Positions 35,775 through 44,200 of a DNA stretch of 64,000 bases are shown piece after piece. The translations under genes and the position numbers were made by a program. Source of the stretch: Paenibacillus sp. FSL H7-0331. Lineage in GTDB: Bacteria; Bacillota; Bacilli; Paenibacillales; NBRC-103111. Below the pieces are notes generated by a model. That model made no database searches. It saw nothing but the letters and a program-made list of their open reading frames with translations, and was not told where the DNA came from. Numbering within the stretch: position 1 is the first letter of the stretch; the number at the start of each line of letters is the position of its first letter. Location: NCBI RefSeq assembly GCF_001956045.1, contig NZ_MRTH01000006.1:248001-312000 (forward strand), given 5' to 3'.

Positions 35775-36464
35775 ATGAAACAGATATTGATTATTGAAGA
35801 TGAACTGAGCATTGCCGAGCTGGAGCGTGACTATCTGGAGATCGACGGGTTCAAGGTGGATATGGAAAGCCGTGGTGACTCTGGTCTGCAGCGGGCCCTT
35901 GAGCATACCTATGATCTCATTATTCTTGATGTGATGCTGCCCAAAATTGATGGCTTCGAAATTTGCCGCAAAATCCGCAGTGTTCAGGATACCCCCATTC
36001 TGATGGTTTCCGCCAAAAAGGAGGATATCGATAAGATCCGCGGATTGGGTCTAGGTGCTGATGACTACATCATCAAGCCGTTTAGTCCAAGCGAGCTGGT
36101 TGCCCGGGTAAAGGCGCATTTGAAACGCTATGAGCGGCTGATGGGTCGTCGGGAAACAGGTAACCAGGAGATCCGTATTCGCGGCCTGGCTATCGATAAA
36201 TCTGCACGCCGCGTGACGGTGAACGATCAGGAGGTCATGTTTACGACTAAGGAATTTGACCTGTTGACTTATCTTGCTGCCAATCCGAATCGTGTGTTCA
36301 GTAAAGATCAGCTCTTCGAGCAGTTGTGGGGAATGGATTCCATGGGAGACATCGCTACCGTCACTGTACATATCCGCAAGGTGAGGGAGAAGGTCGAGCT
36401 GGATCCGTCCAATCCGCAATATATTGAAACAGTATGGGGTGCTGGCTATCGCTTCAAGCTGTGA
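35775..36464 (+). CDS. OmpR/PhoB-family response regulator
   Basis: Receiver domain with phospho-acceptor Asp in LIILDVMLPKIDGFEIC, the conserved Thr/Ser position in ILMVSAKKE and the Lys in IIKPFSPSELV; the C-terminal winged helix (ATKEFDLL-like TTKEFDLLTYLAANPNRVFSKDQLFEQLWG; VHIRKVREK; TVWGAGYRF) binds DNA. Length 229 aa. GGAGGG lies upstream of the ATG. It follows its kinase in the same operon. Likely targets are the ABC exporter and the secreted protein upstream, but no direct repeats that could be its binding site are obvious. Confidence 0.94.
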   Translation: MKQILIIEDELSIAELERDYLEIDGFKVDMESRGDSGLQRALEHTYDLIILDVMLPKIDGFEICRKIRSVQDTPILMVSAKKEDIDKIRGLGLGADDYIIKPFSPSELVARVKAHLKRYERLMGRRETGNQEIRIRGLAIDKSARRVTVNDQEVMFTTKEFDLLTYLAANPNRVFSKDQLFEQLWGMDSMGDIATVTVHIRKVREKVELDPSNPQYIETVWGAGYRFKL

Positions 36465-36622
36465 TCTTACTGATACCTGAGAATGGCTAATCAAACTATG
36501 TAAACGTGAATCGTGGGCACTTGACGAGCTTTTTTTGAACAATCTGCGTAATTCATTGCCATATAGGGTAAACAATACTTAAGAAGTGAACGTATACATA
36601 CCCAATATGAGGAGTGATTACA

Positions 36623-36985
36623 ATGTCCAAACACATTCAAGCCTATTTTCAAACAGAAAATGAAGCCGAGCACGTTAGAACTCTGCTGCAAACCTACGAT
36701 ACGGAGGCAGTAGAGGTTGGCAAGCTGGACGACGGTTATGCGGGCGACAGAAGAATTATAATACCGATCGCAGATACCGGGGCCGGTACGCAAGCAAATG
36801 GAACAGGTGTGATTGGAGCCGGAGGGATTGCTCCTGCGGCAGTGATGGGTGATGAGGATGACCTTGATCTGGATGGACACCACGATTTGCATTATGCTTT
36901 GTCGGCTAAGGTGCTGGAAGAAGAGTATGAAGAGATCCGCAATATGATTCGTCATAACCGCGGTCATGTGGAGAGACTCGACTAA
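36623..36985 (+). CDS. Small acidic glycine-rich protein, unknown (general-stress-17M-like layout)
   Basis: A 120-residue protein that begins with a beta-alpha-beta-like segment (HIQAYFQTENEAEHVRTLLQTYDTEAVEVGKL), continues with a glycine and alanine-rich stretch (ADTGAGTQANGTGVIGAGGIAPAAV) and ends in a charged helix. The layout recalls the YflT/general-stress 17M proteins, in which a ferredoxin-like fold precedes a Gly-rich loop, but I cannot confirm membership. The start ATG 36623 is eight bases after AGGAG. It is followed by another small gene 33 bases later and might be part of a stress response. Cytoplasmic. Confidence 0.65.
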   Translation: MSKHIQAYFQTENEAEHVRTLLQTYDTEAVEVGKLDDGYAGDRRIIIPIADTGAGTQANGTGVIGAGGIAPAAVMGDEDDLDLDGHHDLHYALSAKVLEEEYEEIRNMIRHNRGHVERLD

Positions 36986-37018
36986 TCATCCGCTTGAGCT
37001 GCACAGGAGGTGGAGACA

Positions 37019-37240
37019 ATGGCCCAAATAGAAAAAAGGTCACAGGAGATCGTGAAGACAAATCTGCGTGATAACCCGGAAGGCTCTCCAACTGAAAAAG
37101 CAAGCTTGCTGGACCTCTATGAAAGTGAGCAGACCGTAGATCCAGTTCCGACCGAAGAATTGAAAATTCAACATGAGGATGAAAAGAATAAAGAAACAAC
37201 GAAGAATACGTCTAGCAGTGAGAAACGTTATCCAGGCTAG
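37019..37240 (+). CDS. Small, highly charged, probably disordered protein
   Basis: A 73-residue protein with one-third charged residues, many Thr, Ser and Glu, no hydrophobic core and no known motif, so it is probably unstructured in solution. The start ATG 37019 has a near-perfect RBS (AGGAGGTG) six bases upstream, which is the main reason to believe it is expressed. It lies 33 bases after the previous small gene, likely in the same transcript. A long stem-loop follows. Function unknown. Confidence 0.55.
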   Translation: MAQIEKRSQEIVKTNLRDNPEGSPTEKASLLDLYESEQTVDPVPTEELKIQHEDEKNKETTKNTSSSEKRYPG

Positions 37241-37256
37241 ATTTAATAGGATGAAA

Positions 37257-37318
37257 AAGCAAGGGGAACGAATACTGGGATCCAGAGAGTGGGGGTCAGT
37301 ACTTTGATTTCCCTGCTT
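37257..37318 (+). terminator. Long stem-loop after the small acidic gene pair
   Basis: AAGC near 37257 pairs with GCTT near 37318, with GGG/CCC and TACTG/CAGTA helices further inside. It ends in a T-rich stretch (TTATTTATG). Probably a terminator; the stem has interruptions. Confidence 0.45.
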
Positions 37319-37359
37319 ATTTATGTTCAGATAAGTGTGAAGGAATATTTCAAATCAAC

Positions 37360-37388
37360 TTTACATACCCTATAGGGGTATGTTATTT
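37360..37388 (+). promoter_or_regulatory. copZ promoter with CsoR-type copper operator
   Basis: CATACCCTATAGGGGTATG (37364-37382) is a nearly perfect inverted repeat of the ATACCC-N4-GGGTAT type bound by the copper-sensing repressor CsoR. It fills the spacer between TTTACA (37360-37365) and TTATTT (37383-37388), so apo-CsoR would block the promoter and Cu(I) would release it. Confidence 0.75.
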
Positions 37389-37438
37389 TTAGATTAAGCA
37401 CTACCTTTATATTAAGACATTCGTTGGGAGGAAATTAT

Positions 37439-37639
37439 ATGCAAAATATCACTTTAAACGTCGAAGGCATGTCCTGCGGACATTGTGTCAATTCGGTAGA
37501 AGGTGCGGTCAAGACACTTGGAGCTTCAGCCAAAGTAAATCTGGATAACAAAGCCGTAGCTGTTGAGTATGACGAAGCCAAGACTTCTGTGAAGGCTATT
37601 AAAGAAGTGATTGAAGAGGCCGGATATACAGTCGTGTAA
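37439..37639 (+). CDS. copZ: Copper chaperone CopZ
   Basis: Single heavy-metal-associated domain (66 aa) with the Cu(I)-binding motif GMSCGHCVNSVEGAV and the ferredoxin-like beta-alpha-beta pattern ending EAGYTVV. It hands Cu(I) to the exporter CopA or to CsoR in Bacilli. ATG 37439 is chosen because GGGAGG lies upstream; the longer frame starting at 37424 begins inside the RBS. The CsoR-type operator upstream confirms copper control. Neither copA nor csoR is adjacent: the next gene is a drug exporter on the other strand, so copZ is transcribed alone here. Confidence 0.92.
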   Translation: MQNITLNVEGMSCGHCVNSVEGAVKTLGASAKVNLDNKAVAVEYDEAKTSVKAIKEVIEEAGYTVV

Positions 37640-37664
37640 TTTGATACCGTATGACGTAGCAAGA

Positions 37665-37700
37665 AAGTCCCGAGGACCACAGAAAGTGGCATCGGGACTT
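37665..37700. terminator. Bidirectional terminator between copZ and the MFS gene
   Basis: AAGTCCCGA (37665-37673) pairs with TCGGGACTT (37692-37700), with an inner CCAC/GTGG helix. Confidence 0.75.
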
Positions 37701-37730
37701 ATTTGTGTTATCTTTTAAAATATGAAAATA

Positions 37731-39170
37731 TTAGGAGGATTGCGACTGCAGCTGCAGCTTACGAATAAACATGATGAGTGGTAGAGCTGCGACTGCGATG
37801 AAGGTGGCGACGATATATACATCGTTAACACTCGCTGTGAAGGAAAGCAGCTTAATTTGTACAGCATCCTGAACGCCGGATTTCATAATTGCTGCCGACT
37901 CACTAATACCGAAAGTTCCAAGTAAGGATGTGAAAATGGCGATCGAAAATGATCCGAACAAATTACGTACCCAGTTACTGATGGAAGAGGCATGTCCACT
38001 AAGCACAGGCGAGATTTGTTCCATACCCGCATTGCTTGCAGGCATCACTGCAAGGGCGATTCCTACATTGCGGACCATCATCCAAATCAGAATGTACATA
38101 TACGGAATGTCGATGGTCAATTTGCTTAAAGCGTATGTGCCAATAATGATTAATACGATACCAATGCCCATCAGAGCACGTGGACCGATGCTCCCGTATA
38201 CTCTGCCAATGATCGGCATGACCAAGGCCATAGCAAGCGAAGCGGGAAGCAGGATTAAACCCGTATCAAGCGGTGTGACATGCTGAATGTTTTGTAGAAA
38301 AATCGGGGTCAGAAAGGTTCCCGAATATAGGCTGATCGTAATAATACTGGAAATGATTAATGTGAGCGTATATCTGCCATTAGCAAATACACGGATGTTC
38401 AGCAGAGGCTCCTTCACGGTAAGTTCTCTCCAGATGAACAGAATGAGGACGATAGTACCTATAATGAACAGGGTCATGGTTTTCCAATCCGTCCACCCCC
38501 AAGCGCCACTTTGGCTGAATGCAACGAGCAGCGAGATGCTGCTGATCATAACGGTAAGCAGACCGGGAAAATCAAAGGTTTTGGGCACGCTTAGACGATA
38601 ATAAGGAATCAGCCATACTACCATCACGATAGCAATCAATCCAATCGGAATGTTCATCAGGAACAGCCACTGCCAGCCGCCGACAACCATCAGCAAGCCA
38701 GCGAGGGTAGGTCCGATTGCGGGAGCTAGCATCGCCGATAATCCCCATAGGCTAATCGCCATCGCTTGTTTTTCCCGCGGGATGATTTGATAAATAATGG
38801 TCATGGTAGCTGGCATAATGAGTCCGCTGAATAAGCCTTGCAAAATACGGAATGCAATTAAAGATTCGATGTTCCAGGACATCGCGCACAGCAGCGAAGC
38901 CAATGTGAATCCAATTAAGGCAAATACATAAAGCCGTTTGTAACTGAACTTCTCACCGAGGAATCCGGCTACTGGAGCGATCGTTCCCATGGCGAGCATG
39001 AAGCCGGTCATTGTCCATTGAACAAGATGCAAGCTTGTCGCAAAGTGCTCTTCAAGCTTGGGAATGGCTATGGTGACGGTGCTTGAGCTCAAAACCGTAA
39101 TAAAGGATCCAAAGAAAATGGCAAACATAATAGGCCAAAACTTGACTTGCTGTATACTTTCCGTGTTCAT
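37731..39170 (-). CDS. DHA2-family MFS drug efflux transporter (EmrB/QacA-like)
   Basis: Proton-driven exporter with about 14 hydrophobic helices over 479 aa. Motif A lies after TM2 (LGEKFSYKRLYV), the antiporter motif C region reads GLSAMLAPAIGPTLAG, and the N-terminus begins with TVTIAIPKLEEHF, the family-typical TM1 Asp/Pro region. ATG 39170 is preceded by GAGGAC. The promoter region carries an AAATAGTT inverted repeat. The typical role is resistance to lipophilic cations, dyes or antibiotics; substrate unknown. No membrane-fusion partner gene is near. Confidence 0.9.
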   Translation of the reverse strand: MNTESIQQVKFWPIMFAIFFGSFITVLSSSTVTIAIPKLEEHFATSLHLVQWTMTGFMLAMGTIAPVAGFLGEKFSYKRLYVFALIGFTLASLLCAMSWNIESLIAFRILQGLFSGLIMPATMTIIYQIIPREKQAMAISLWGLSAMLAPAIGPTLAGLLMVVGGWQWLFLMNIPIGLIAIVMVVWLIPYYRLSVPKTFDFPGLLTVMISSISLLVAFSQSGAWGWTDWKTMTLFIIGTIVLILFIWRELTVKEPLLNIRVFANGRYTLTLIISSIITISLYSGTFLTPIFLQNIQHVTPLDTGLILLPASLAMALVMPIIGRVYGSIGPRALMGIGIVLIIIGTYALSKLTIDIPYMYILIWMMVRNVGIALAVMPASNAGMEQISPVLSGHASSISNWVRNLFGSFSIAIFTSLLGTFGISESAAIMKSGVQDAVQIKLLSFTASVNDVYIVATFIAVAALPLIMFIRKLQLQSQSS

Positions 39171-39271
39171 GTTGGTCCTCCGTTATCCGATTTATCTATC
39201 TATAATAAAACAAAAAAGATACTAAGATCAGATTGTAACATTTGAGTGCATAAATATCTAGTAATCAAACT

Positions 39272-39291
39272 AAATAGTTATCAAACTATTT
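39272..39291. promoter_or_regulatory. Inverted repeat in the divergent MFS / GrpB-HAD gap
   Basis: AAATAGTTATCAAACTATTT is an 8-bp perfect inverted repeat with a 4-bp spacer. The word ATCAAACTA occurs twice (39264-39272 and 39280-39288), 16 bp apart. This resembles a regulator binding site controlling the exporter; no regulator gene is adjacent. Confidence 0.4.
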
Positions 39292-39359
39292 TTAAAGATT
39301 TGGTGAAGCGAACTTTTAGTTAGACGATTTCATCTTCGATATGAAAGGGAAGATATCTC

Positions 39360-40517
39360 ATGGAGCAAGTCACAATCAATGATTACAATCCGGAATGGAA
39401 AAGCGAGTTCATCCATGAAAAAGAGCGGATTTCCAATGCAATACCAGATATTGCGATCCAGATCGAGCATATCGGAAGTACGTCTGTACCCGGATTAGCA
39501 GCCAAGCCATTAATTGATATGATGGTGGGTGTAAAGGACTTATCATTGATTTCTTCGGTTCATAAGGAACGTTTGGCTGCAATGGGGTACGAGTTCGTGG
39601 ATCATCCGGATTTTCCAGAAAGGCGTTTTTTTCGCAAAGGCCAAAGGCGTGCGGGCACACACCATCTTCATATCTATCGGTATGGTGGTGAGCAATGGAT
39701 ATCCAATCTGTTATTTCGCGATTATTTGATCGATCATCCGGAGGAAGCAGCAGCTTATGGGGACTTGAAAAGGAACTTACAGGAGCAGTACCCGCAGGAT
39801 CGGGTTTCCTATACCAAAGCAAAAGCACCTTATATTCAACATGTGATTCAAAAAGCTCAGCAAGCAGCAAAACCAACGAGTCTGATCCAAGGCATTATTT
39901 TCGATATGGACAATACACTGTTGCAGTCTCGAATTGATTTTGCTGCGATGAAAGCAGATATTTTCAATTATTTGCATACTTCAGGAATTGTGCCTGCGGA
40001 TCTTCCGCTGTCTGTGCATACGTGCGCTACGCTGATTGAGTATGGTAAGCAAAGTGGATTAAGCGATGAGCAGGAAAGAGTGGTATGGGAAATAGCTGCA
40101 AAGCATGAACTGCTGGGGATGGAGGGAGCGGGACTCGAGCCTGATGTGGAACCTATGTTAAAGCGACTTTATCAGAAATATACGCTGGCCATAGTGACGA
40201 ACAATTCTATCGATGCAGCCAACGAAGCACTCCATAAAACGGGGATTCACGGGTACTTTGATCTGATCGTGGGCAGAGAGCAGATGTCTGCTCTCAAGCC
40301 CTCGCCTTCCGGCTTTCACTATGTGCTGAAGCAATTTCCACAGATAGCCCCTGACGCATGGTTATCTGTGGGCGATTCATGGATAGATGGTAAAGCTTCG
40401 ACCGAAGCTGGTATCCGCTTTATTTGCTATCAAACCAATCTGGAGATTATGCATGAACGAGGGGTAACCGCATTGGCCAGAATTGAGACCATCCCGGATT
40501 TAATCAGCTTTATATAG
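39360..40517 (+). CDS. GrpB (UPF0157) - HAD hydrolase fusion protein
   Basis: Two domains in one 385-residue chain. Residues about 1-165 are a GrpB/UPF0157 domain, which has a nucleotidyltransferase-like fold: VTINDYNPEWKSEF, IEHIGSTSVPGLAAKPLIDMMVG, HHLHIYRYGG. Residues about 178-385 are a HAD phosphatase with motif I FDMDNTLL, motif II TNNSID, a Lys in SALKPSPSGF and motif IV VGDSWIDGKAS; the conserved first Asp is kept. GrpB proteins usually stand alone at about 170 aa. The GrpB substrate is unknown, and the fusion suggests transfer of a nucleotide or phosphate followed by dephosphorylation. RBS AAGGGAAG precedes the ATG. Cytoplasmic, monocistronic. Confidence 0.88.
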   Translation: MEQVTINDYNPEWKSEFIHEKERISNAIPDIAIQIEHIGSTSVPGLAAKPLIDMMVGVKDLSLISSVHKERLAAMGYEFVDHPDFPERRFFRKGQRRAGTHHLHIYRYGGEQWISNLLFRDYLIDHPEEAAAYGDLKRNLQEQYPQDRVSYTKAKAPYIQHVIQKAQQAAKPTSLIQGIIFDMDNTLLQSRIDFAAMKADIFNYLHTSGIVPADLPLSVHTCATLIEYGKQSGLSDEQERVVWEIAAKHELLGMEGAGLEPDVEPMLKRLYQKYTLAIVTNNSIDAANEALHKTGIHGYFDLIVGREQMSALKPSPSGFHYVLKQFPQIAPDAWLSVGDSWIDGKASTEAGIRFICYQTNLEIMHERGVTALARIETIPDLISFI

Positions 40518-40528
40518 TTTGTATGGCA

Positions 40529-41800
40529 TTAGATACGGAAAATACTGATCTTTAATTTCTGCTGATCGGCATGGTCTCTCAACACCTCGGACGATGCGGC
40601 AATTTCCTGCATAACGGCGGTTTGATCTTGTGTGGATGCTGCTACTTGCTTAGCCCCTTGCGAGATCAATCCGGCAATATCGTCAATTTCCCGGGTGCGG
40701 TGCAGGGTTTGGCTGATTTGTCGGATTTGTTCTGCGATTACACCGGTTATACCCTCTACCGATTCGGCTGTTACTTCAGTTGCGGCTGTCATTTCAGCAA
40801 GTGTACCTATAAGGGCTTCACCTTTTGCAGCTTCCTTATCCACAGTACTTACCTGCTTGGAAATATCCGACACAACTTCATTGACCTGTGACTGAACCTC
40901 CTCTATGCGTTGGTTAATGCTATGAACCGCTTCAGTGCTCTTTTCGGCGAGCTTGCGGATTTCAACTGCTACGACCGCAAAGCCGGCACCATGCTCACCC
41001 GCATGCGCAGATTCAATGGAGGCATTCAGTGCCAGTAAATTCGTCTGATCTGCAATTTCTCCGACTACCTTGGAGATATGACTTATTTCCTGAGCGTGCT
41101 CGTCGAGCTTATGTATACGTTCTAAGGTCCCTACGTTGGCCTGGCTCAGCTCCATTAATTGCTGAACAAGCGAATGAATCGCAAGACTGCTTTCCTGCGT
41201 GGATTTGACCATGCTGCGCGATAGCTGTAATGCTTCATTGGCCTTGCTGCTCACATCATCAGCGGCCTGGGTGATCGTCTCGACAGACGTAAAGGTATTG
41301 TGGGCAGATAGTGCCTGCTGATCGGCTCCTTTGGAAATATTGTCAACGGTAATAGCTGTTGCTTCGATCTGCTGCGCAGCTTGCTGGAGTGCACTGCTTA
41401 GTGTGGAGGCATTCAGATTTGTAAAGGAAGCATTACTGGAGATGTCGGTAATAATTTGTCTCAGGTTCTCGATCATTTGATTAAAAGACAAGCTCAGAGT
41501 GCTTAATTCATCATTGCCGCGGTGAATTGGAATCGTCATTGTCAGATTGCCGCCTGCCGCTTCATCAACCGCCGCAGTTAGGCGTAGCAGGGGACTGACC
41601 AGCCAGCGCGCGGCCAACCAACCCAGGAAACCTGTCCAGAAAACGCCCATCGCCATAATAATGGACATATATAACCAATCGGTCATTTGCGGGGCTATCC
41701 AGGCTTTTAAAACAAATATGCACACAGCGCTTGTTCCATAGGTCATCATGGAGACCGCAGTAATACCAATGACCATTTTTTTGACAATACCGATTTTCAT
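40529..41800 (-). CDS. Methyl-accepting chemotaxis protein with minimal extracytoplasmic loop
   Basis: Chemoreceptor of 423 aa. Two transmembrane helices (about 9-32 and 41-63) are separated by only eight residues, so there is no ligand-binding domain outside. HAMP follows ([22 protein letters not shown]), then the long signalling coiled coil whose tip reads [51 protein letters not shown], which binds CheA and CheW. It may sense membrane state or intracellular redox/energy, or receive signals from another protein. RBS GAGGAATC. Stands alone, convergent with the GrpB-HAD gene. Confidence 0.92.
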   Translation of the reverse strand: MKIGIVKKMVIGITAVSMMTYGTSAVCIFVLKAWIAPQMTDWLYMSIIMAMGVFWTGFLGWLAARWLVSPLLRLTAAVDEAAGGNLTMTIPIHRGNDELSTLSLSFNQMIENLRQIITDISSNASFTNLNASTLSSALQQAAQQIEATAITVDNISKGADQQALSAHNTFTSVETITQAADDVSSKANEALQLSRSMVKSTQESSLAIHSLVQQLMELSQANVGTLERIHKLDEHAQEISHISKVVGEIADQTNLLALNASIESAHAGEHGAGFAVVAVEIRKLAEKSTEAVHSINQRIEEVQSQVNEVVSDISKQVSTVDKEAAKGEALIGTLAEMTAATEVTAESVEGITGVIAEQIRQISQTLHRTREIDDIAGLISQGAKQVAASTQDQTAVMQEIAASSEVLRDHADQQKLKISIFRI

Positions 41801-41930
41801 TACGATTCCTCATTTCGCACAGGGCTGTTGTTCTCACTATAGTAGTGTAACGCTTAGAGCCTATTTGATCTGTGATTAAACTCACAGTAGGCTAGTGAGC
41901 ACTGCCATTTCACCTAGTCGCAAATTGCGA

Positions 41931-41936
41931 TATAAT
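41931..41936 (+). promoter_or_regulatory. Promoter -10 box immediately before pyrB
   Basis: A perfect TATAAT lies four bases before the ATG at 41941. No good -35 is visible at the right distance. If used, transcription would start at or within the annotated ATG, leaving no leader. Confidence 0.4.
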
Positions 41937-41940
41937 TCTA

Positions 41941-42936
41941 ATGTTGGTACATGGTGACCCTATCTACATTCGCAGCAGTATTCATTCTTCGGGAAAGGGA
42001 TTGATTCCAATTTTAAACGTAGCTCATATCATCGGGTCCAAGCAATTCGATCAAGCGGCTTTAGGAGAGCTTTTCGCTTCAGCCAAGGAGATGGAGAACA
42101 TAACCTTACAGGGAGGGTCCAATCTTCTTGCCGGTAAAATTATGTGTTCGCTCTTCTTTGAAGCGAGTACGCGTACCCGCTTTTCCTTTGAATCCGCGAT
42201 GCACCGTCTAGGCGGGAGCGTGATTGGCACGGAAAATGCGGCCCAATTTTCTTCAGCTATCAAAGGCGAAACGCTGGAAGATACGATTCGTGTCGTAAGC
42301 GGATATTGTGACTTAATAGTGATGAGACATACGGAGGTGGGTGCGGCACAACGAGCTGCAGCGGTATCGACTGTGCCGATTGTTAATGCGGGGGACGGAT
42401 CAGGGGAGCACCCGACACAGGCGCTATTGGATCTGTTCACTATTCAGAAGGAGCTTGGACGGATTGATGGTATACATATTGCTATGATTGGCGATTTGAC
42501 CTATGGACGGACGGTTCACTCGCTAAGTTACTTGTTATCCAATTATAAAGATGTGAAGATTACCTTTATTGCTCCGGATAACGCGGTTATCCCTCAAGGC
42601 GTGAAACAATTTCTTGATGAAAAAGGAATTAACTATGAGGAAACCTCTGACCTCACGAAAGCGGCCGAGACGGTTGATGTCTTTTACCAAACACGTATCC
42701 AGAAGGAGCGTTTCCCATCTCTGGATGAGTATAATAAAGCGGCAGGCCAATATATTATTGATCGGCAGCTGCTTGATCATATGAAGGAGGAGGCACTGAT
42801 TCTTCATCCACTGCCAAGGGCAGGTGAGATTCATGCTGATGTCGACACGGACCCTCGCGCCGCCTACTTCCGACAAGCACAAAATGGATTGTATATGCGG
42901 ATGGCTATTATTGAGCAATGTTTAAGAGCTAAGTGA
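41941..42936 (+). CDS. pyrB: Aspartate carbamoyltransferase catalytic subunit
   Basis: Condenses carbamoyl phosphate with aspartate in the second step of pyrimidine synthesis. Active-site motifs are complete: FEASTRTRFSFE (carbamoyl-phosphate loop), the Ser and Lys of the 80s loop in FSSAIKGETL, EHPTQALLDLFT, RIQKERF and LHPLPRAGEI. The sequence is closer to the E. coli-type enzyme than to the short Bacillus pyr-operon type. The start is uncertain: ATG 41941 has no RBS and a TATAAT right before it, while TTG 42001 aligns with the usual N-terminus but has GGGAAAGG almost touching it. It is not in a pyr operon; a second ATCase elsewhere is likely. No pyrI gene follows. Confidence 0.9.
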   Translation: MLVHGDPIYIRSSIHSSGKGLIPILNVAHIIGSKQFDQAALGELFASAKEMENITLQGGSNLLAGKIMCSLFFEASTRTRFSFESAMHRLGGSVIGTENAAQFSSAIKGETLEDTIRVVSGYCDLIVMRHTEVGAAQRAAAVSTVPIVNAGDGSGEHPTQALLDLFTIQKELGRIDGIHIAMIGDLTYGRTVHSLSYLLSNYKDVKITFIAPDNAVIPQGVKQFLDEKGINYEETSDLTKAAETVDVFYQTRIQKERFPSLDEYNKAAGQYIIDRQLLDHMKEEALILHPLPRAGEIHADVDTDPRAAYFRQAQNGLYMRMAIIEQCLRAK

Positions 42937-43183
42937 GCAGTATGAGAGGCGGGCATCTTCCTGCAAATGAGGATAGCCATAACACATAACCGAGCAGCAT
43001 CAGGGCAGTTACTCCATCGGAGTGCTGTCCTTATTTGTATCCATCGAGCAAAAAGAATCTGATTAAAATGGAATATGTGTGGATAAATGGCAGTATCATG
43101 CAGGAAAGTCATTCGTTTTATTGAATTCTAAGGTGTGGTGCTTTCTGTCAGTGTCAAATCTCAATCACAAAGGAGTGATCTGG

Positions 43184-43642
43184 ATGATTCGAGGAATCTA
43201 TGAAACTCATCTACAAGTTAGCCAGTTGGAACGATCTATACAATTTTATGAAAGTTTAGGATTAGTGATCGATTCTATCAGTCATAGGCGAAAAATCGCT
43301 TTTTTTGTATTCAATAAACATACAGAACATGAAACCATGCTTGGCTTGTGGCAAGTGAGCGTTGGAGAAACAGTGAATAAACGTCATATCGCTTTTAATG
43401 TAAGCCTTGATCATGTAAGGATGGCAAAAGAATGGCTTGCTGCAAGGGGAATCGAGACCAAGTCTGTTTTTGGCAGAGATGGATCTGAACCGATTGTCCA
43501 TGCGAATGACCCGGCTGCAGCCATTTATTTTGATGATCCTGATGGGAATGAACTGGAGTTTTACGCCAGAATACCTGGCGAGCCCAAAGTGGTAGACTCA
43601 ACAAAATTTTTAAGCGAGTGGAATGAAGACCAATCTAGTTAA
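43184..43642 (+). CDS. VOC-family (glyoxalase/bleomycin-resistance-like) protein
   Basis: A 152-residue vicinal oxygen chelate protein with two beta-alpha-beta-beta-beta modules: ETHLQVSQLERSIQFYESLGL in the first, and IYFDDPDGNELEFYARIPGE in the second. The usual metal-ligand positions read His (THLQV) and Glu (NELEFY), so it may bind a metal. VOC members are enzymes or binding proteins for small electrophiles and antibiotics; the substrate here is unknown. ATG 43184 is preceded by AAAGGAG at eight bases; the earlier opening at 43079 lacks a ribosome site. It leads into the NUDIX gene 19 bases downstream. Confidence 0.8.
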   Translation: MIRGIYETHLQVSQLERSIQFYESLGLVIDSISHRRKIAFFVFNKHTEHETMLGLWQVSVGETVNKRHIAFNVSLDHVRMAKEWLAARGIETKSVFGRDGSEPIVHANDPAAAIYFDDPDGNELEFYARIPGEPKVVDSTKFLSEWNEDQSS

Positions 43643-43660
43643 AACAAGAAGGAGAAAAAG

Positions 43661-44119
43661 ATGAAACCGATTCGTAATTCAGCCAAGGCTGTCATTATCC
43701 AAGAAGGCAAACTACTACTTACCAAGAATCAAGATGAACAAGGCTTTTTTTATTTATTTCCAGGTGGTGGTCAAGAGTTTGGCGAGGAATTAATACATGC
43801 AGTGATTCGTGAATGTATGGAAGAAATAGGTGCAGAAATCGTAGTCAATGACTTGATACATGTAAGAGAATACATAGGCAAGAATCATCAATTTGCTGAT
43901 TGGGATTCCAATGTCCATCAGGTGGAGTTTTATTTTATATGCCAGCTTAAAGATGCTCATGCGAATATATCCAATGGGATTAATCCGGATTCTTACCAGG
44001 TAGGCGTAGAGTGGGTAGATCTTGGAACATTAGAAGAAATAAGACTGTATCCAAAGACGTTAGGAACTATCCTGAAGAACAAAATGGAATCGAGAATATA
44101 TATCGGAGATGTAAACTAA
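43661..44119 (+). CDS. NUDIX hydrolase
   Basis: Pyrophosphatase of the MutT/NUDIX superfamily. The NUDIX box reads GGGQEFGEELIHAVIRECMEEIGAEI, with all the catalytic Glu residues. Length 152 aa, no signal peptide. It acts on a nucleoside diphosphate linked to an unknown group. AAGGAG lies seven bases before the ATG. It follows the VOC gene in the same direction and is likely co-transcribed. The second NUDIX gene of the window lies 4.8 kb downstream and is only distantly similar. Confidence 0.85.
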   Translation: MKPIRNSAKAVIIQEGKLLLTKNQDEQGFFYLFPGGGQEFGEELIHAVIRECMEEIGAEIVVNDLIHVREYIGKNHQFADWDSNVHQVEFYFICQLKDAHANISNGINPDSYQVGVEWVDLGTLEEIRLYPKTLGTILKNKMESRIYIGDVN

Positions 44120-44200
44120 CTAATACTGTGAGTGAATAATCGCGGTTATAACCCAACCGGATATCCAAAGAAGCAAACTCAGGTAGATGTTAAGCGACAA

